A stretch of DNA of 49,227 nucleotides from positions 1 through 49,227 of the forward strand of contig PLXS01000026.1 in NCBI GenBank assembly GCA_003151515.1, given 5' to 3'. The position numbers and the translations under genes are program-made. Every line of letters starts with the position of its first letter. The first letter of the stretch is position 1. This document shows positions 38,196 to 47,383 of this stretch, in pieces. The DNA comes from Opitutaceae bacterium (GTDB lineage: Bacteria > Verrucomicrobiota > Verrucomicrobiia > Opitutales > Opitutaceae). The notes under the pieces are model-generated. The model ran no database searches and was not told the DNA's origin. It saw nothing but the letters and a program-made list of their open reading frames with translations.

Positions 38196-40178
38196 CTATC
38201 GCGGCTTCTTGCCCTTCTTCGTGCGCTCGATGTTGAGGTACGTCTTGTTGAGCATCTGGCTCTCGTACTGCTCGAGAAGGCGCACGCCCTCGCGCGGCTT
38301 CACCATGTCCTTGCGCGTCGCGGCGTCGATCTGGGCCTTCATCTTGCGGCACAGGTCCTCCTGCTGGTACTGCACGCCCTCGATCACGTCGGCGATCCGG
38401 CTGCCGCTCAAGGCCTCCTCGATGTAGAAGCCGTTCTCCTCGTCATCCTCGAGGAAGACGTGGACCTCGTTCACCCTGCCGAACAGGTTGTGCAGGTCGC
38501 CCATGATGTCCTGGTAGGCGCCCGTCAGGAAGATGCCCAGGTAGTAGGGATTGTGGTTTAGCGGGTGCAGCTGGATGTAGTCCTTGACGTCCTGCAGGTC
38601 GATGAAGCTGCTGATCTTCCCGTCGCTGTCGCAGGTGATGTCGACCAGGATGGCGTTCACCGTGGGCTTCTCGTTTAGGCGGTGAAGGGGCGAGATGGGG
38701 AAGAGCTGCTTCAGGGCCCAGTGGTCGAGGAGGGACTGGAAGACCGAGAAGTTGCAGACATACTGGTCGGCCAGGAGCTTCTGCAGGTCGTGGAGCTCCT
38801 CGGGCTGGTAGCCCTGCTTCTGGCCCTCCTTCGCCAGCTGCTCGCAGATCTGCCAGAAGACCTGCTCGGCGGCCGCCCTGTTCTCCAGGTCGAGGTAGCC
38901 CAGGTTGAAGAGCGAGAAGCACTCGTCCTTCTTCTGCAGCGCGTCGTGGAACCTCTCGAGGCGCCCGAGCTTGGCCTTGTTCTTGAGCAGGACCTCGAGG
39001 TCCATGACCACCTTCTCCTTCTGCTTGGGCTGGTGCTGCTTGCCCAGGGACTCCCGCTTGTTGATGCGCTCGAACACCTCGACGACGAGCATGGAGTGGG
39101 GGGCAACGACCGCGCGCCCGGACTCGCTCACGATGTCCGGCTCCGCGACGTCCGCCGAGCGGCAGATCTCGCGCACGTTGAAGACCACGTCGCGGGCGTA
39201 CTCCTCCATCGAGTAGTTCATCGAGCTCTCGAAATTCGTGCGCGAGCCGTCGTAGTCGATCCCGAGGCCGCCCCCGACGTCGATGTAGCCCATCGGGAAG
39301 CCCATCTTGGAGAGCTGGCAGTAGAAGCGCGTGGCCTCGATCACCGCGTTCTTGATCGTGATGATGTTGGGCACCTGGGAGCCTATGTGGAAGTGGAAGA
39401 GGCGCAGGCAGGACTTCAGGCCCGCGGCCTTCAGCTTCTCGCACGCGAAGAGGATCTCGGCCGTGTTCAGGCCGAACTTGGCGTTGTCGCCGGTCGAGAG
39501 CGCCCAGCGGCCCTCGCCCCGGGTCTGCAGCTTCGCCCGGAGCCCGATCAAGGGCTTAACCCCCGTCTCCGCGGAGATCCGGATGATGTCGTCTATCTCC
39601 GAGAGCTGCTCGACGACGAGGATCACGCGCTTGCCGAGCTTGCGGCCGATGAGCGCCAGGCGGATGTAGTCGTGGTCCTTGTAGCCGTTGCAGATGATCA
39701 TGCGGCTCGAGCCCGCGTACATCGCCAGGGCGATCATGAGCTCGGGCTTGGAGCCGGCCTCCAGGCCGTAGTTGTAGTCCTTGCCGGCCTCCACGATCTC
39801 GTCGACCACCTCCCGCAGCTGGTTCACCTTGATCGGGAACACCCCCCGGTACTCGCCCTTGTAGCCCTCCTCCTTGATGGCCTTGATGAAGACCTCGTTC
39901 AGCTGGATCACCCGGTGGCGCAGGAGGTCCTGGAAGCGGATCACCAACGGGGCCTTGAGCCCCATCCCGAGGGCCTCGTCGATCACGTCGAGGATGCGTA
40001 TGCTGCGCCCGTCGGTCAGGGGCTGGATGTTGACGAAGCCCTCCGTGTCGACGGAGAGGTGGCCGGAGCCCCAGCGCTTGAACCCGTAGAGCTCCTCGGA
40101 TTTTGCTGCCGACCAGGCGGATGAGGATTTGCTTTTCAAGATATCGGGGAGGGCCGGCCACTGAGGGCTTGCCTTCAC
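38196..40178 (-). CDS. speA: Biosynthetic arginine decarboxylase
   Basis: A 660-residue PLP enzyme of the alanine-racemase fold. The PLP lysine is Lys117 in GVFPIKVNQLREV. GLEAGSKPELMIAL, FHIGSQVPNI, IDVGGGLGIDYDGS and PDIVSESGRAVVA follow, all typical of SpeA. It converts arginine to agmatine, the substrate of AguA encoded at 16.3 kb. The start is taken as GTG 40178, since no ATG fits; the ribosome-binding site is weak. It is divergent from yajC across 62 bases. Confidence 0.95.
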   Translation of the reverse strand: MKASPQWPALPDILKSKSSSAWSAAKSEELYGFKRWGSGHLSVDTEGFVNIQPLTDGRSIRILDVIDEALGMGLKAPLVIRFQDLLRHRVIQLNEVFIKAIKEEGYKGEYRGVFPIKVNQLREVVDEIVEAGKDYNYGLEAGSKPELMIALAMYAGSSRMIICNGYKDHDYIRLALIGRKLGKRVILVVEQLSEIDDIIRISAETGVKPLIGLRAKLQTRGEGRWALSTGDNAKFGLNTAEILFACEKLKAAGLKSCLRLFHFHIGSQVPNIITIKNAVIEATRFYCQLSKMGFPMGYIDVGGGLGIDYDGSRTNFESSMNYSMEEYARDVVFNVREICRSADVAEPDIVSESGRAVVAPHSMLVVEVFERINKRESLGKQHQPKQKEKVVMDLEVLLKNKAKLGRLERFHDALQKKDECFSLFNLGYLDLENRAAAEQVFWQICEQLAKEGQKQGYQPEELHDLQKLLADQYVCNFSVFQSLLDHWALKQLFPISPLHRLNEKPTVNAILVDITCDSDGKISSFIDLQDVKDYIQLHPLNHNPYYLGIFLTGAYQDIMGDLHNLFGRVNEVHVFLEDDEENGFYIEEALSGSRIADVIEGVQYQQEDLCRKMKAQIDAATRKDMVKPREGVRLLEQYESQMLNKTYLNIERTKKGKKPR

Positions 40179-40240
40179 GAGCGTAGATTCAGTTAGATGC
40201 GTGTTTTCTCTTCACAAGAACGCAATCCGAAACCACCAAA

Positions 40241-40555
40241 ATGATAGCCCAAGCAGCAGCCCCGGCGCCCAGCACCTCCTTCCCTCCGTTCATGATAATC
40301 GTCTGGCTGCTGTTCATCGGCGGCTTCTACTTCCTGTTCATTGCCCCGCAGAAGAAGAAGCAGAAGCAGCATGAGAAGATGCTCGCCTCTTTGCAAACCG
40401 GCGACGAGGTGGTCACCACGGGCGGGATGTTCGGCACCATCACCAACGTTAAGGACGACCGCTTCGTCATCAAGGTCGCCGAGAACACGAAGATCGAGAT
40501 CGGCAAGGGCTTCATCCAGTCGGTCGCAAGGAAGACGGCCGACGACAAGAAGTAG
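40241..40555 (+). CDS. yajC: Preprotein translocase accessory subunit YajC
   Basis: A 104-residue protein with one membrane helix (about 18-35), then the basic APQKKKQKQHEKM and LQTGDEVVTTGGMFGTITNVKD, the YajC signature. It forms part of the SecDF-YajC complex and is followed 98 bases later by secDF. The spacer contains a GC-rich hairpin, CCGGCC (40566-40571) with GGCCGG (40577-40582), that may tune relative expression. Confidence 0.95.
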   Translation: MIAQAAAPAPSTSFPPFMIIVWLLFIGGFYFLFIAPQKKKQKQHEKMLASLQTGDEVVTTGGMFGTITNVKDDRFVIKVAENTKIEIGKGFIQSVARKTADDKK

Positions 40556-40653
40556 CCCCTGCAAGCCGGCCCCCGGGGCCGGGCGGCGCCCCCCGGGCGG
40601 CGCGCGCAGCGCCGCAGGGCGCGAGCCGCACCCCATTTAACCCACAATCAGAC

Positions 40654-43224
40654 ATGTTCAAACGCAACCTCTGGAAGATAGCCTTGAGCGTGATAATCAC
40701 GGGCTGGGCCGTCTCCGAACTGCTGCCGCTAAGGGACATCCCCTTTCCGCAGTACGTTAGGGACCACGCGACCGCCCGGGTTTCCGAATTCAACGCCCTG
40801 CTGAGCCAGGCCGAGGCGTTGAAGGCGTCCGGGGCGGCCCCCAGCACATTCGTGGCCCTCAAGCAGATCGGCAAGGAGAACAAGATAGACCTGAGCCAGT
40901 TCTTCCCCGACCTGCGCCTCGAGGACTCGCTCAAGAACGTCGGGAAGCGCAACCAGATCGTCCTGGACGAGCTCCTGCGCCGCTCCAAGCGCAAGCTCAA
41001 GCTCGGGCTGGACCTGCAGGGCGGCATCGGCGTCACGCTCGAGGCCGCGCTCGGGCCCAAGGCGGCGCAGAACCTCGACGCGGACACGGCCCGCAGGCAG
41101 AAGCTCTCCAAGGCGATCGAGATCATCTCGGCGCGCATCAACTCGATGGGCGTCGTCGAGCCGCTCGTGCGCGCCGTGGGCGAGAACCGCATCGAGGTCC
41201 AGATGCCGGGCGTCAACACGAAGGACGACCCCGAGGTGCTCGACGCCATCAAGAAGCCGGCGAGGCTCGACTTCCGCATGATCTACCCGGCGGCGACGCC
41301 GCAATCGGCCGCCCCGGGCGACATCCCGCCGGGCTACGAGATCATGACCCTCAGCCACGAGGGGCGCAACGGCGAGCAGACCGCCGAGGAGCTCTTCGTC
41401 AAGAGGATACCGGAGATGACGGGCGAGATGATCTCCAACTCGTCGGTCGTCCACGACCTCTACGGCCGCCCGCAGATCACGATGCACTTCACGGGCGAGG
41501 GCAAGAAGCGCTTCGCCGAGGTGACGCGCGACATAGCCGAGGCCGGGCACAAGGCCGGCACCCTGGGCCGCCTGGGCATCGTGCTCGACGGGACGCTCTA
41601 CTCCGCGCCCACGGTCAAGGAGGAGATCGACAGCGACTCCGCCGTCATCGAGGGTCCCTCGATAACCGATCGCGAGGCCCTCGAGACCGCGAACGTCCTC
41701 AACAACCCCCTGGACCTGCCGCTCGTCGTCAGGGAGCAGTACGAGGTGAGCCCCTCGCTCGCCGAGGACGCGATATCGAGCGGCGTGCGCGCCTCGGTCA
41801 TAGCCCTGGCCGCGGTCGCGGCCTTCATGGTCACCTTCTACGTGACCGGTGGCGCCGTCGCGGTCGTGGTCGGCCTCGCGGTCAACCTCTTCATCATCGC
41901 GGGCGTGATGTCCAACCTCCAGGCCACCCTCACGCTCCCCGGCCTCGCCGGCATCGTGCTGACGATCGGCATGGCGGTCGACGCCAACATCCTGATCTTC
42001 GAGCGCATGCGCGAGGAGCTCGCCGTCGGCAAGTCGCTCTCGAACGCGAACCAGTTCGGCTACTCCAAGGCGCTGATGACGATCGTGGACGCTCACATCG
42101 TGCAGCTGATCATCTGCGCGATCATGATCTGGCTCGGCACCGGCCCCATCCGCGGCTTCGGCGTCACGCTCGCGATCGGCGTCCTCTCGACCATGTTCTC
42201 GGTGCTGATCACGGTGCACCTGGTGATGGAGCTGCTGATCGACGGCGGCGTGCTAAAGACCATGAACATGCGCCGGCTGATCGGGCCCATCCACGTCGAC
42301 TTCATCCGCTACGGCGTGCGCGCCTTCGTCGGCTCCTGGATGATCGTGCTGCTGGGATTCGGCGTCGTCCTCTACCAGGGGCACAGGATCTACGGCATCG
42401 ACTTCCTGGGCGGCGACCAGATCACGGTCCAGTACAAGGAGCGCATCGACGTGGCCAACATACGGCGCGTGGCCGAGCGGGCGAAGATCGACGACATCAA
42501 CGTCTCGTACGAGAGCGCCCTGGCCGGGGGAGGGCAGCAGCTCAAGGTCGAGACCCCCGAGGGCAAGAGCGGCGTGCTCCTTCGGGCCCTCCAGTCGACC
42601 TACCCCCAGGCCGGCCTGGTGAAGATCGGCGAGAACCAGATAGGCGCCTCCATAGGCCAGGAGATCAAGTGGAACGCGGCCCTGGCGATCGGCGTGTCGA
42701 TGCTCACGATCCTGCTCTACATCGCGTTCCGCTTCGAGTTCGGGTTCGGCGTCGGCGCCATGGTGTCGACGCTCCACGACATCTTCATGACGATCGGCAT
42801 CTTCGTGCTGACCGGCCACAAGTTCAACGCGCCCATGGTCGCCGCGATCCTCTGCATCGCGGGCTACTCCATCAACGAGACGGTCGTCGTCTTCGACCGC
42901 ATCCGCGAGGAGTTGAAGATCAACCCGACCGGCTCGCTGCGCGACGTCGTCAACTCCGCGATCAACAAGGTCTTCGCCCGCACGATCATGACCTCGTCGA
43001 CCACGTTCCTGGCGGCCCTGTCGCTCAACCTCTTCGGCAGCGGCGTCCTCAAGGACATCTCGTTCACCTTCCTCGTCGGCATCTGCACGAGCACCTTCTC
43101 GGCCATATTCGTGGCCGCCCAGGTCTTCTACTGGTGGCACAAGGGCGACCGCAAGCACGTCGAGGCCCACTCGGACGTGGCCCCGAAGTACGAGTGGACG
43201 GGCTCAAGCAAGGCGTCCCGCTAG
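40654..43224 (+). CDS. secDF: Fused protein translocase SecDF
   Basis: An 856-residue fusion. The SecD half has an N-terminal membrane helix, the LGLDLQGGIGVTLE motif (about 111-124), a periplasmic P1 domain, GTLYSAPTVKEEI, and a six-helix bundle with GMAVDANILIFERMREEL. The SecF half starts near 545 with GIDFLGGDQITVQY, then NETVVVFDRIREELK. It uses proton flow to assist export through SecYEG. Compared with E. coli the two genes are joined with no break. It starts after yajC and ends 17 bases before recJ. Confidence 0.96.
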   Translation: MFKRNLWKIALSVIITGWAVSELLPLRDIPFPQYVRDHATARVSEFNALLSQAEALKASGAAPSTFVALKQIGKENKIDLSQFFPDLRLEDSLKNVGKRNQIVLDELLRRSKRKLKLGLDLQGGIGVTLEAALGPKAAQNLDADTARRQKLSKAIEIISARINSMGVVEPLVRAVGENRIEVQMPGVNTKDDPEVLDAIKKPARLDFRMIYPAATPQSAAPGDIPPGYEIMTLSHEGRNGEQTAEELFVKRIPEMTGEMISNSSVVHDLYGRPQITMHFTGEGKKRFAEVTRDIAEAGHKAGTLGRLGIVLDGTLYSAPTVKEEIDSDSAVIEGPSITDREALETANVLNNPLDLPLVVREQYEVSPSLAEDAISSGVRASVIALAAVAAFMVTFYVTGGAVAVVVGLAVNLFIIAGVMSNLQATLTLPGLAGIVLTIGMAVDANILIFERMREELAVGKSLSNANQFGYSKALMTIVDAHIVQLIICAIMIWLGTGPIRGFGVTLAIGVLSTMFSVLITVHLVMELLIDGGVLKTMNMRRLIGPIHVDFIRYGVRAFVGSWMIVLLGFGVVLYQGHRIYGIDFLGGDQITVQYKERIDVANIRRVAERAKIDDINVSYESALAGGGQQLKVETPEGKSGVLLRALQSTYPQAGLVKIGENQIGASIGQEIKWNAALAIGVSMLTILLYIAFRFEFGFGVGAMVSTLHDIFMTIGIFVLTGHKFNAPMVAAILCIAGYSINETVVVFDRIREELKINPTGSLRDVVNSAINKVFARTIMTSSTTFLAALSLNLFGSGVLKDISFTFLVGICTSTFSAIFVAAQVFYWWHKGDRKHVEAHSDVAPKYEWTGSSKASR

Positions 43225-43241
43225 GACTCCCCCCTGCGTAA

Positions 43242-44960
43242 ATGCAGTGGATCTACACCCCTGTCCCGGCCGCGGAGGCCGAGGAGCTCAGCCGCCGCGC
43301 AGGCGTCGGCCCCGTGGTCGCCGAGCTGCTCGTGCGAAACGGGCACGGCGACCCGGCCCGGGCGCAGGAGTTCCTGAGCCCCGACCTTTCCCGCCTGGAG
43401 GACCCGTTCCTCATCAGCAACGTCGTCGCGGCGGCCGCGCGGCTGCGCAAGGCGATCGCCGGGCGCGAGAAGGTGGTCGTGCTGGGCGACTACGACGTCG
43501 ACGGCGTGAGCAGCACGGCCCTCCTGGTCTCGATCCTCAGGCGCTTCGGGCTCAACCCGTCCTTTGTCGTGCCCAGGCGCTCCGAGGACGGCTACGGGCT
43601 GTCGCGCAGCGCCATCGACCGCGCGCTCGAGGGCGGCCGCCCCGATCTCTTCGTGACGCTCGACTGCGGCACGAACTCCCACGACGAGGTCGCGTACCTC
43701 GTTGAGCAGGGGATCGACGTCCTGGTCGTCGACCACCACCGCTCGAAGGACCAGACCCTGGCGCAGGGGCTCCTCATCAACCCCCACGTCGACGCGGGCG
43801 GCCCCGCGCAGCCGGCCTGGCAGCACCTCTGCACCGTTGGGCTGGTCTTCAAGCTGCTGCACGCGCTCTTGAAGCAGCTGCGCGCCGAGAACCATCCCGT
43901 CGCCGCGGGCATAAGGCTCAGGGAGTACCTGGACCTGGTCGCCATGGGGACGATCGCGGACCTGGTGCCGCTGGTGGGCGAGAACCGCATCCTTGCCAAG
44001 AACGGCCTTCGCATGCTGCGCGAGACGGCCCGGCCCGGCCTCAGGGCGCTCATGGAGGTGTCGGGGATCCCGGCCGGCCAGGAGATCCAGCCGGTTGACA
44101 TCTCGTTCCGCCTGGGCCCCAGGATCAACGCCTCGGGCCGCCTGGCCGACGCCGCGCTCTCGGTGGAGCTCCTGCTGAGCGAGGACGAGGCCTTCGCGCG
44201 CGCCACGGCCCAGCAGCTCGACGCATTCAACAGGGAGCGGCAGGACATCGAGCGAAAGATTACCGAGGACGCCGAGAGGATGGTCGAGACGCTCTACCTC
44301 TCGGACGCGGGCATCGTCCTGTTCAGCGAGGCGTGGCACCCGGGCGTGGTCGGCATCGTGGCCGGCAGGATTTCGCGCCAGTACAACCGGCCCTGCATCG
44401 TCCTCGGCAACGAGGGCGACATGGCCAAGGGCTCCGGCCGCAGCGTCGACGGCCTGAACCTCGTGGACATCCTGGCGGGCTGCAACGAGGAGCTCGCCAG
44501 CTGGGGCGGGCACCCCATGGCCGTCGGAGTCTCGCTGCCCAAGGCGCATATCGACGGGTTCCGGGCGCACTTCGCGCAGGCCGTGGCCAGGTACGCCGGC
44601 GGGGGGATCGCCGACGCGAAGCTTAGCATCTCGGCATGGCTCAAGCCCGAGCAGGTGACCGAGGAGCTCATGGGAGAGCTCGACGTGCTCCATCCCTACG
44701 GCCAGGGGAATCCCGAGCCGGTCTTCGGCCTTCGAGGCGTCGTGCTTCGCCGGCGCCCCGAGGTCTTCAAGGCGCGCCATTTCAGGTTCTGGGTCGACGA
44801 CGGGAGGGGGAGGGGGATCAGCGGCGTCGCCTGGAAGATGGCCGACCGGATTCCTCCGATCGGCGTGCCCTTCGACATGGCCGTGGAGCTCAACTGGAAC
44901 TTCTTCAATGACCGGCGCATCCTCCAGGTCGAGCTCATCGACTGGAGGAAGGCATCGTAG
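43242..44960 (+). CDS. recJ: Single-stranded-DNA-specific exonuclease RecJ
   Basis: A 572-residue DHH-family nuclease. Motif I is GDYDVDGVSST (82-92), motif II includes DCGTNS (141-146) and motif III is VVDHHRSKD (DHH at 164-166). The DHHA1 domain shows GRSVDGLNLVDIL and GGHPMAVGVSL, and a C-terminal OB fold follows. It degrades 5' single-stranded ends in recombination and repair. It is the last chromosomal housekeeping gene before the accessory stretch, whose first feature is an inverted repeat 26 bases past the stop. Confidence 0.95.
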   Translation: MQWIYTPVPAAEAEELSRRAGVGPVVAELLVRNGHGDPARAQEFLSPDLSRLEDPFLISNVVAAAARLRKAIAGREKVVVLGDYDVDGVSSTALLVSILRRFGLNPSFVVPRRSEDGYGLSRSAIDRALEGGRPDLFVTLDCGTNSHDEVAYLVEQGIDVLVVDHHRSKDQTLAQGLLINPHVDAGGPAQPAWQHLCTVGLVFKLLHALLKQLRAENHPVAAGIRLREYLDLVAMGTIADLVPLVGENRILAKNGLRMLRETARPGLRALMEVSGIPAGQEIQPVDISFRLGPRINASGRLADAALSVELLLSEDEAFARATAQQLDAFNRERQDIERKITEDAERMVETLYLSDAGIVLFSEAWHPGVVGIVAGRISRQYNRPCIVLGNEGDMAKGSGRSVDGLNLVDILAGCNEELASWGGHPMAVGVSLPKAHIDGFRAHFAQAVARYAGGGIADAKLSISAWLKPEQVTEELMGELDVLHPYGQGNPEPVFGLRGVVLRRRPEVFKARHFRFWVDDGRGRGISGVAWKMADRIPPIGVPFDMAVELNWNFFNDRRILQVELIDWRKAS

Positions 44961-44985
44961 TCGCCTCGTTTGGCTTCGCCCGGAT

Positions 44986-45018
44986 TCCTTAGACACTTCC
45001 AAAGCCAGTGTCTAAGGA
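44986..45018. repeat. 12-base perfect inverted repeat after recJ
   Basis: TCCTTAGACACT (44986-44997) and AGTGTCTAAGGA (45007-45018) are perfect complements around a nine-base spacer. No T run follows on either strand, so it is a poor terminator. It lies exactly at the change from housekeeping to accessory genes, and two arms around a short spacer resemble a tyrosine-recombinase core site, so an attachment site is possible. Confidence 0.5.
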
Positions 45019-45029
45019 GATTTGGTGGG

Positions 45030-45326
45030 TTAAGCAGCCTTAAGTGGATGGACGTTGGCCTTGATTCTGGCCCCGAGGGTGTTGATCGCGTTGCGCAACT
45101 CGTAGGCGAGCTGCACACGCAGCCAGTAACCGGGAGTCAGGCCAAAGTAGGTGCAAAGATGAAGGTCTGTCTCCGCGGTGATGCCACGCTTCTCGTTGAC
45201 GATTTCATTGACACGCTGGTGTGGAAGCTTCGCGTCTTTGGCCAGGCGGTAGGGTGTGATACCCATCGGGATTAGGAATTCTTCGCGTAGCAGTTCCCCT
45301 GGGTGGACATTAAGATGTGTTTTCAT
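45030..45326 (-). CDS. higA: HigA-type antitoxin
   Basis: A 98-residue helix-turn-helix protein. HPGELLREEFLIPMGITPYRLA and VNEIVNEKRGITAETDLHL are the HigA/VapI-type XRE signature. It neutralises HigB and represses the operon. It starts four bases after the higB stop, so the toxin gene comes first, as is usual for higBA. Codon use and GC are lower than in recJ. Confidence 0.92.
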   Translation of the reverse strand: MKTHLNVHPGELLREEFLIPMGITPYRLAKDAKLPHQRVNEIVNEKRGITAETDLHLCTYFGLTPGYWLRVQLAYELRNAINTLGARIKANVHPLKAA

Positions 45327-45330
45327 GGCT

Positions 45331-45612
45331 TTAGTGATAGTCGGTGATTTCTACATCGTGGGCATTTTGGCCATCCCATCGGAAGCAAACCCGATACTTG
45401 TCGTTGACGCGGATGCTATACTGCCCGGCCCGATCGCCTTTCAAGGCTTCGAGCCGGTTACCCGGTGGTATTCGTAGTTCGTCGAGAGAAGAGGAGGCTT
45501 CAAGTTGAGTGAGTTTCCGCAGTGCGGCTTTGAGGATGGAGGGGGGCAGCTCTGGTGGGCGACGGCCCAACCACAGGGCCTCGGACGGCTTCGTGGCAAA
45601 CGATTGGATCAC
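45331..45612 (-). CDS. higB: HigB-type mRNA interferase toxin
   Basis: A 93-residue RelE/HigB-fold toxin. MIQSFATK at the start, LRIPPGNRLEALKGDRAGQYSI in the middle and YRVCFRWDGQNAHDVEITDYH at the end match the HigB/proteic-killer family, which cleaves mRNA on the ribosome. The start is GTG 45612, fixed by the MI-x-SF N-terminus of the family. A promoter just upstream would give an almost leaderless transcript. Confidence 0.92.
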   Translation of the reverse strand: MIQSFATKPSEALWLGRRPPELPPSILKAALRKLTQLEASSSLDELRIPPGNRLEALKGDRAGQYSIRVNDKYRVCFRWDGQNAHDVEITDYH

Positions 45613-45625
45613 GGTTCAGGGCGTA

Positions 45626-45655
45626 AATATGCACGCTCCACATGCATCACGTCAA
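45626..45655 (-). promoter_or_regulatory. Promoter of higBA
   Basis: On the minus strand TTGACG (45650-45655), an 18-base spacer and CATATT (45626-45631) make a good sigma-70 promoter ending 14 bases before the higB GTG. Copies of ATGCAC or ATGCAT occur in and around it (45629, 45642, 45664) and may be repressor half-sites. Confidence 0.5.
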
Positions 45656-45694
45656 GCATGATTATGCACGACAAACAGGATGGTAACCCACGGC

Positions 45695-45732
45695 AAGTGC
45701 ATACCCCGTTAATGGAGACCGGGTATGCACTT
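45695..45732. repeat. 12-base perfect inverted repeat upstream of higBA
   Basis: AAGTGCATACCC (45695-45706) and GGGTATGCACTT (45721-45732) are perfect complements around 14 bases. The arms contain the same TGCA core as the short repeats at the higB promoter 50 bases away. It could be an operator or a recombination site. The rest of 45613-45926 holds no gene; a further seven-base inverted repeat, GTGCTCC/GGAGCAC, lies at 45880-45901 behind the integrase stop. Confidence 0.5.
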
Positions 45733-45926
45733 AACCGGACCGGGTCCGTCCCCTATTCGGCGAAAGGATGGCGAAGGCTTGCTCGCAGTTGGGGGCGATG
45801 AGCGACGCAATAGTCTCAGCCTAAATCAGCAGTTTGGCCTTCGGCAGTCTTAAGCGAATATGCCTTTATGGCGATTGAGGTGCTCCTTTTGATTGGAGCA
45901 CAAGCCGCCGATACCCTGCCAAAACC

Positions 45927-47126
45927 TCAGAAATTCACCTTTGCGGCCTGCATAAGGGAATGCGCCCGCCTGTGGTGGGTGTAGGTTTTGAGCAGCAGGG
46001 CGCCCCCGTCGGCGTGGCCGAGCCAGCTTGCCACCGTCGGCACGTCCACGCCCGCCTCCAGGGCCAGGGTGGCAAAGGCGTCCCGGAGGTCGTGATGGGT
46101 CAGGGGCTCGATTCCCAGCCTCCGGCAGGCACTGGCCAGGGAGATGCCCGCCTCGGCGACGGCGACGACGCGCGTCGTCGGATCAACATGCGCCGAGCCA
46201 AGGGTCTTGAGATTTGCGGCTGCGCGCCGGGCATGGAGCTTTTCAAGGAGCTGCCTCGCAGGAGGCACAAGCGGCACCTCGCGGTCGGCGGCGGCGGTCT
46301 TCGTACCGTGGACGTGAAGGATCCCCCGGGCCAGATCCACGTCACCCCAGGTCACTGCGCCCGCCTCCCTGAGCCTTGCCCCCGTATAGGCCAGAAACCG
46401 GCAGAAATCGGCCGCGTCGCGGGTTCTCGACCCGGCGCCTCCCCGGAGTTCGATCTCGTCGAAGACGGCGGCTAGCGTCGAGGCCTCGGGCAGCTTGGGC
46501 TTCCTCGGGTTGCGCTTCGCCTTCACGCCCCGGCCGAGCAGCGGGTTGGCCACGAGTTGCCCAAGCTCGACCGCGATGTCGAGGAGCGAGCGGATGGCGT
46601 CTATGGAATGGTTGATGGTCGAGTACGACCGACCGTTCGTCTTGACGCTCGGCCCCCTGGCCCCCGGCGGCCTCCAGCCCGTGCCGTCGCGCGCGATCCG
46701 GTGGCGCCAGTCGATGACCGCGCGCCGCGTGACCAGGGTAGGGGACAGGCTCCCGAAGCCGGCCCAGGTCTTGAGGACAGTATCCATGGCTCCGAGGGCG
46801 CCTATCCTGGTCTTTTCGGCGATGTCCGAGCGCTCGTCGATCCTGCGGCGGTAAATCGCGATCAGGTGGGCCATGGTTGCCGCGCCGGCTGCGGCGCGGC
46901 CGCCGGACAAGCGCATGCGCTCGATTCGGGCGCGCTCGTCAGCGAGCCTGACCTTGGCGATGGGCCAAACCTGGGTGTGAAGGTCGACCCATCGCCTCCT
47001 GCCGCGGACGCTGAAGCGCCCGAAGTAACGGCCCGTGGGCAGGTGTCTCAGGAGATTTTGTACCTTCGTGGGAGCCCAGAGTTTGGTGCGCTTGAGCATC
47101 GATAAACAGTTATTAGACATGTCCAT
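45927..47126 (-). CDS. Tyrosine recombinase / phage-type integrase
   Basis: A 399-residue integrase with a complete catalytic set: Arg251 (YTGARLREA), Lys276 (HGTKTAAADREVPL), His345 and Arg348 (HHDLRDAFAT), His371 (WLGHADGG) and Tyr382 (KTYTHHRR). The N-terminal half contains a SAM-like core-binding domain (about 83-200). It is probably active, but no phage or cargo gene accompanies it except higBA. The start may be ATG 47126 or ATG 47120. A palindrome GACATGTC overlaps the start. Confidence 0.93.
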   Translation of the reverse strand: MDMSNNCLSMLKRTKLWAPTKVQNLLRHLPTGRYFGRFSVRGRRRWVDLHTQVWPIAKVRLADERARIERMRLSGGRAAAGAATMAHLIAIYRRRIDERSDIAEKTRIGALGAMDTVLKTWAGFGSLSPTLVTRRAVIDWRHRIARDGTGWRPPGARGPSVKTNGRSYSTINHSIDAIRSLLDIAVELGQLVANPLLGRGVKAKRNPRKPKLPEASTLAAVFDEIELRGGAGSRTRDAADFCRFLAYTGARLREAGAVTWGDVDLARGILHVHGTKTAAADREVPLVPPARQLLEKLHARRAAANLKTLGSAHVDPTTRVVAVAEAGISLASACRRLGIEPLTHHDLRDAFATLALEAGVDVPTVASWLGHADGGALLLKTYTHHRRAHSLMQAAKVNF

Positions 47127-47129
47127 AAC
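47109..47129. promoter_or_regulatory. Palindromic element at the integrase start
   Basis: GTTAT (47109-47113) and ATAAC (47125-47129) flank the perfect eight-base palindrome GACATGTC (47116-47123), which lies over the two candidate integrase start codons. It could be an autoregulatory site. The following 240 bases (47130-47370) are AT-richer and show no gene or clear signal. Confidence 0.3.
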
Positions 47130-47383
47130 AACGTATCAACTAAAGTCGAGGTTATTGCCTAATGACCTGCGGTAGAATAACATGAGTTTGAAGCTCAATC
47201 GGATAAGGAGCATCGGGACTGCAAAGCGGCTCATTCGAACATGCAGGCTTAGGGAAAGAGAACAGGCCAATGGTATAGCGGCTCACGGATGAGCCCGGGC
47301 TTGGGCGCCAGCGTTGTTCCCAAATGTGGTGCTCTTACTGCTTATCACCATTCTTACTGCATGTTGTCTCGAATTTCGATCAG

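Noticed and set aside
45256..45801. Plus-strand frames opposite and upstream of higBA
   Set aside because: They are antisense to higBA or cover the promoter and repeat region and show no recognisable protein features.
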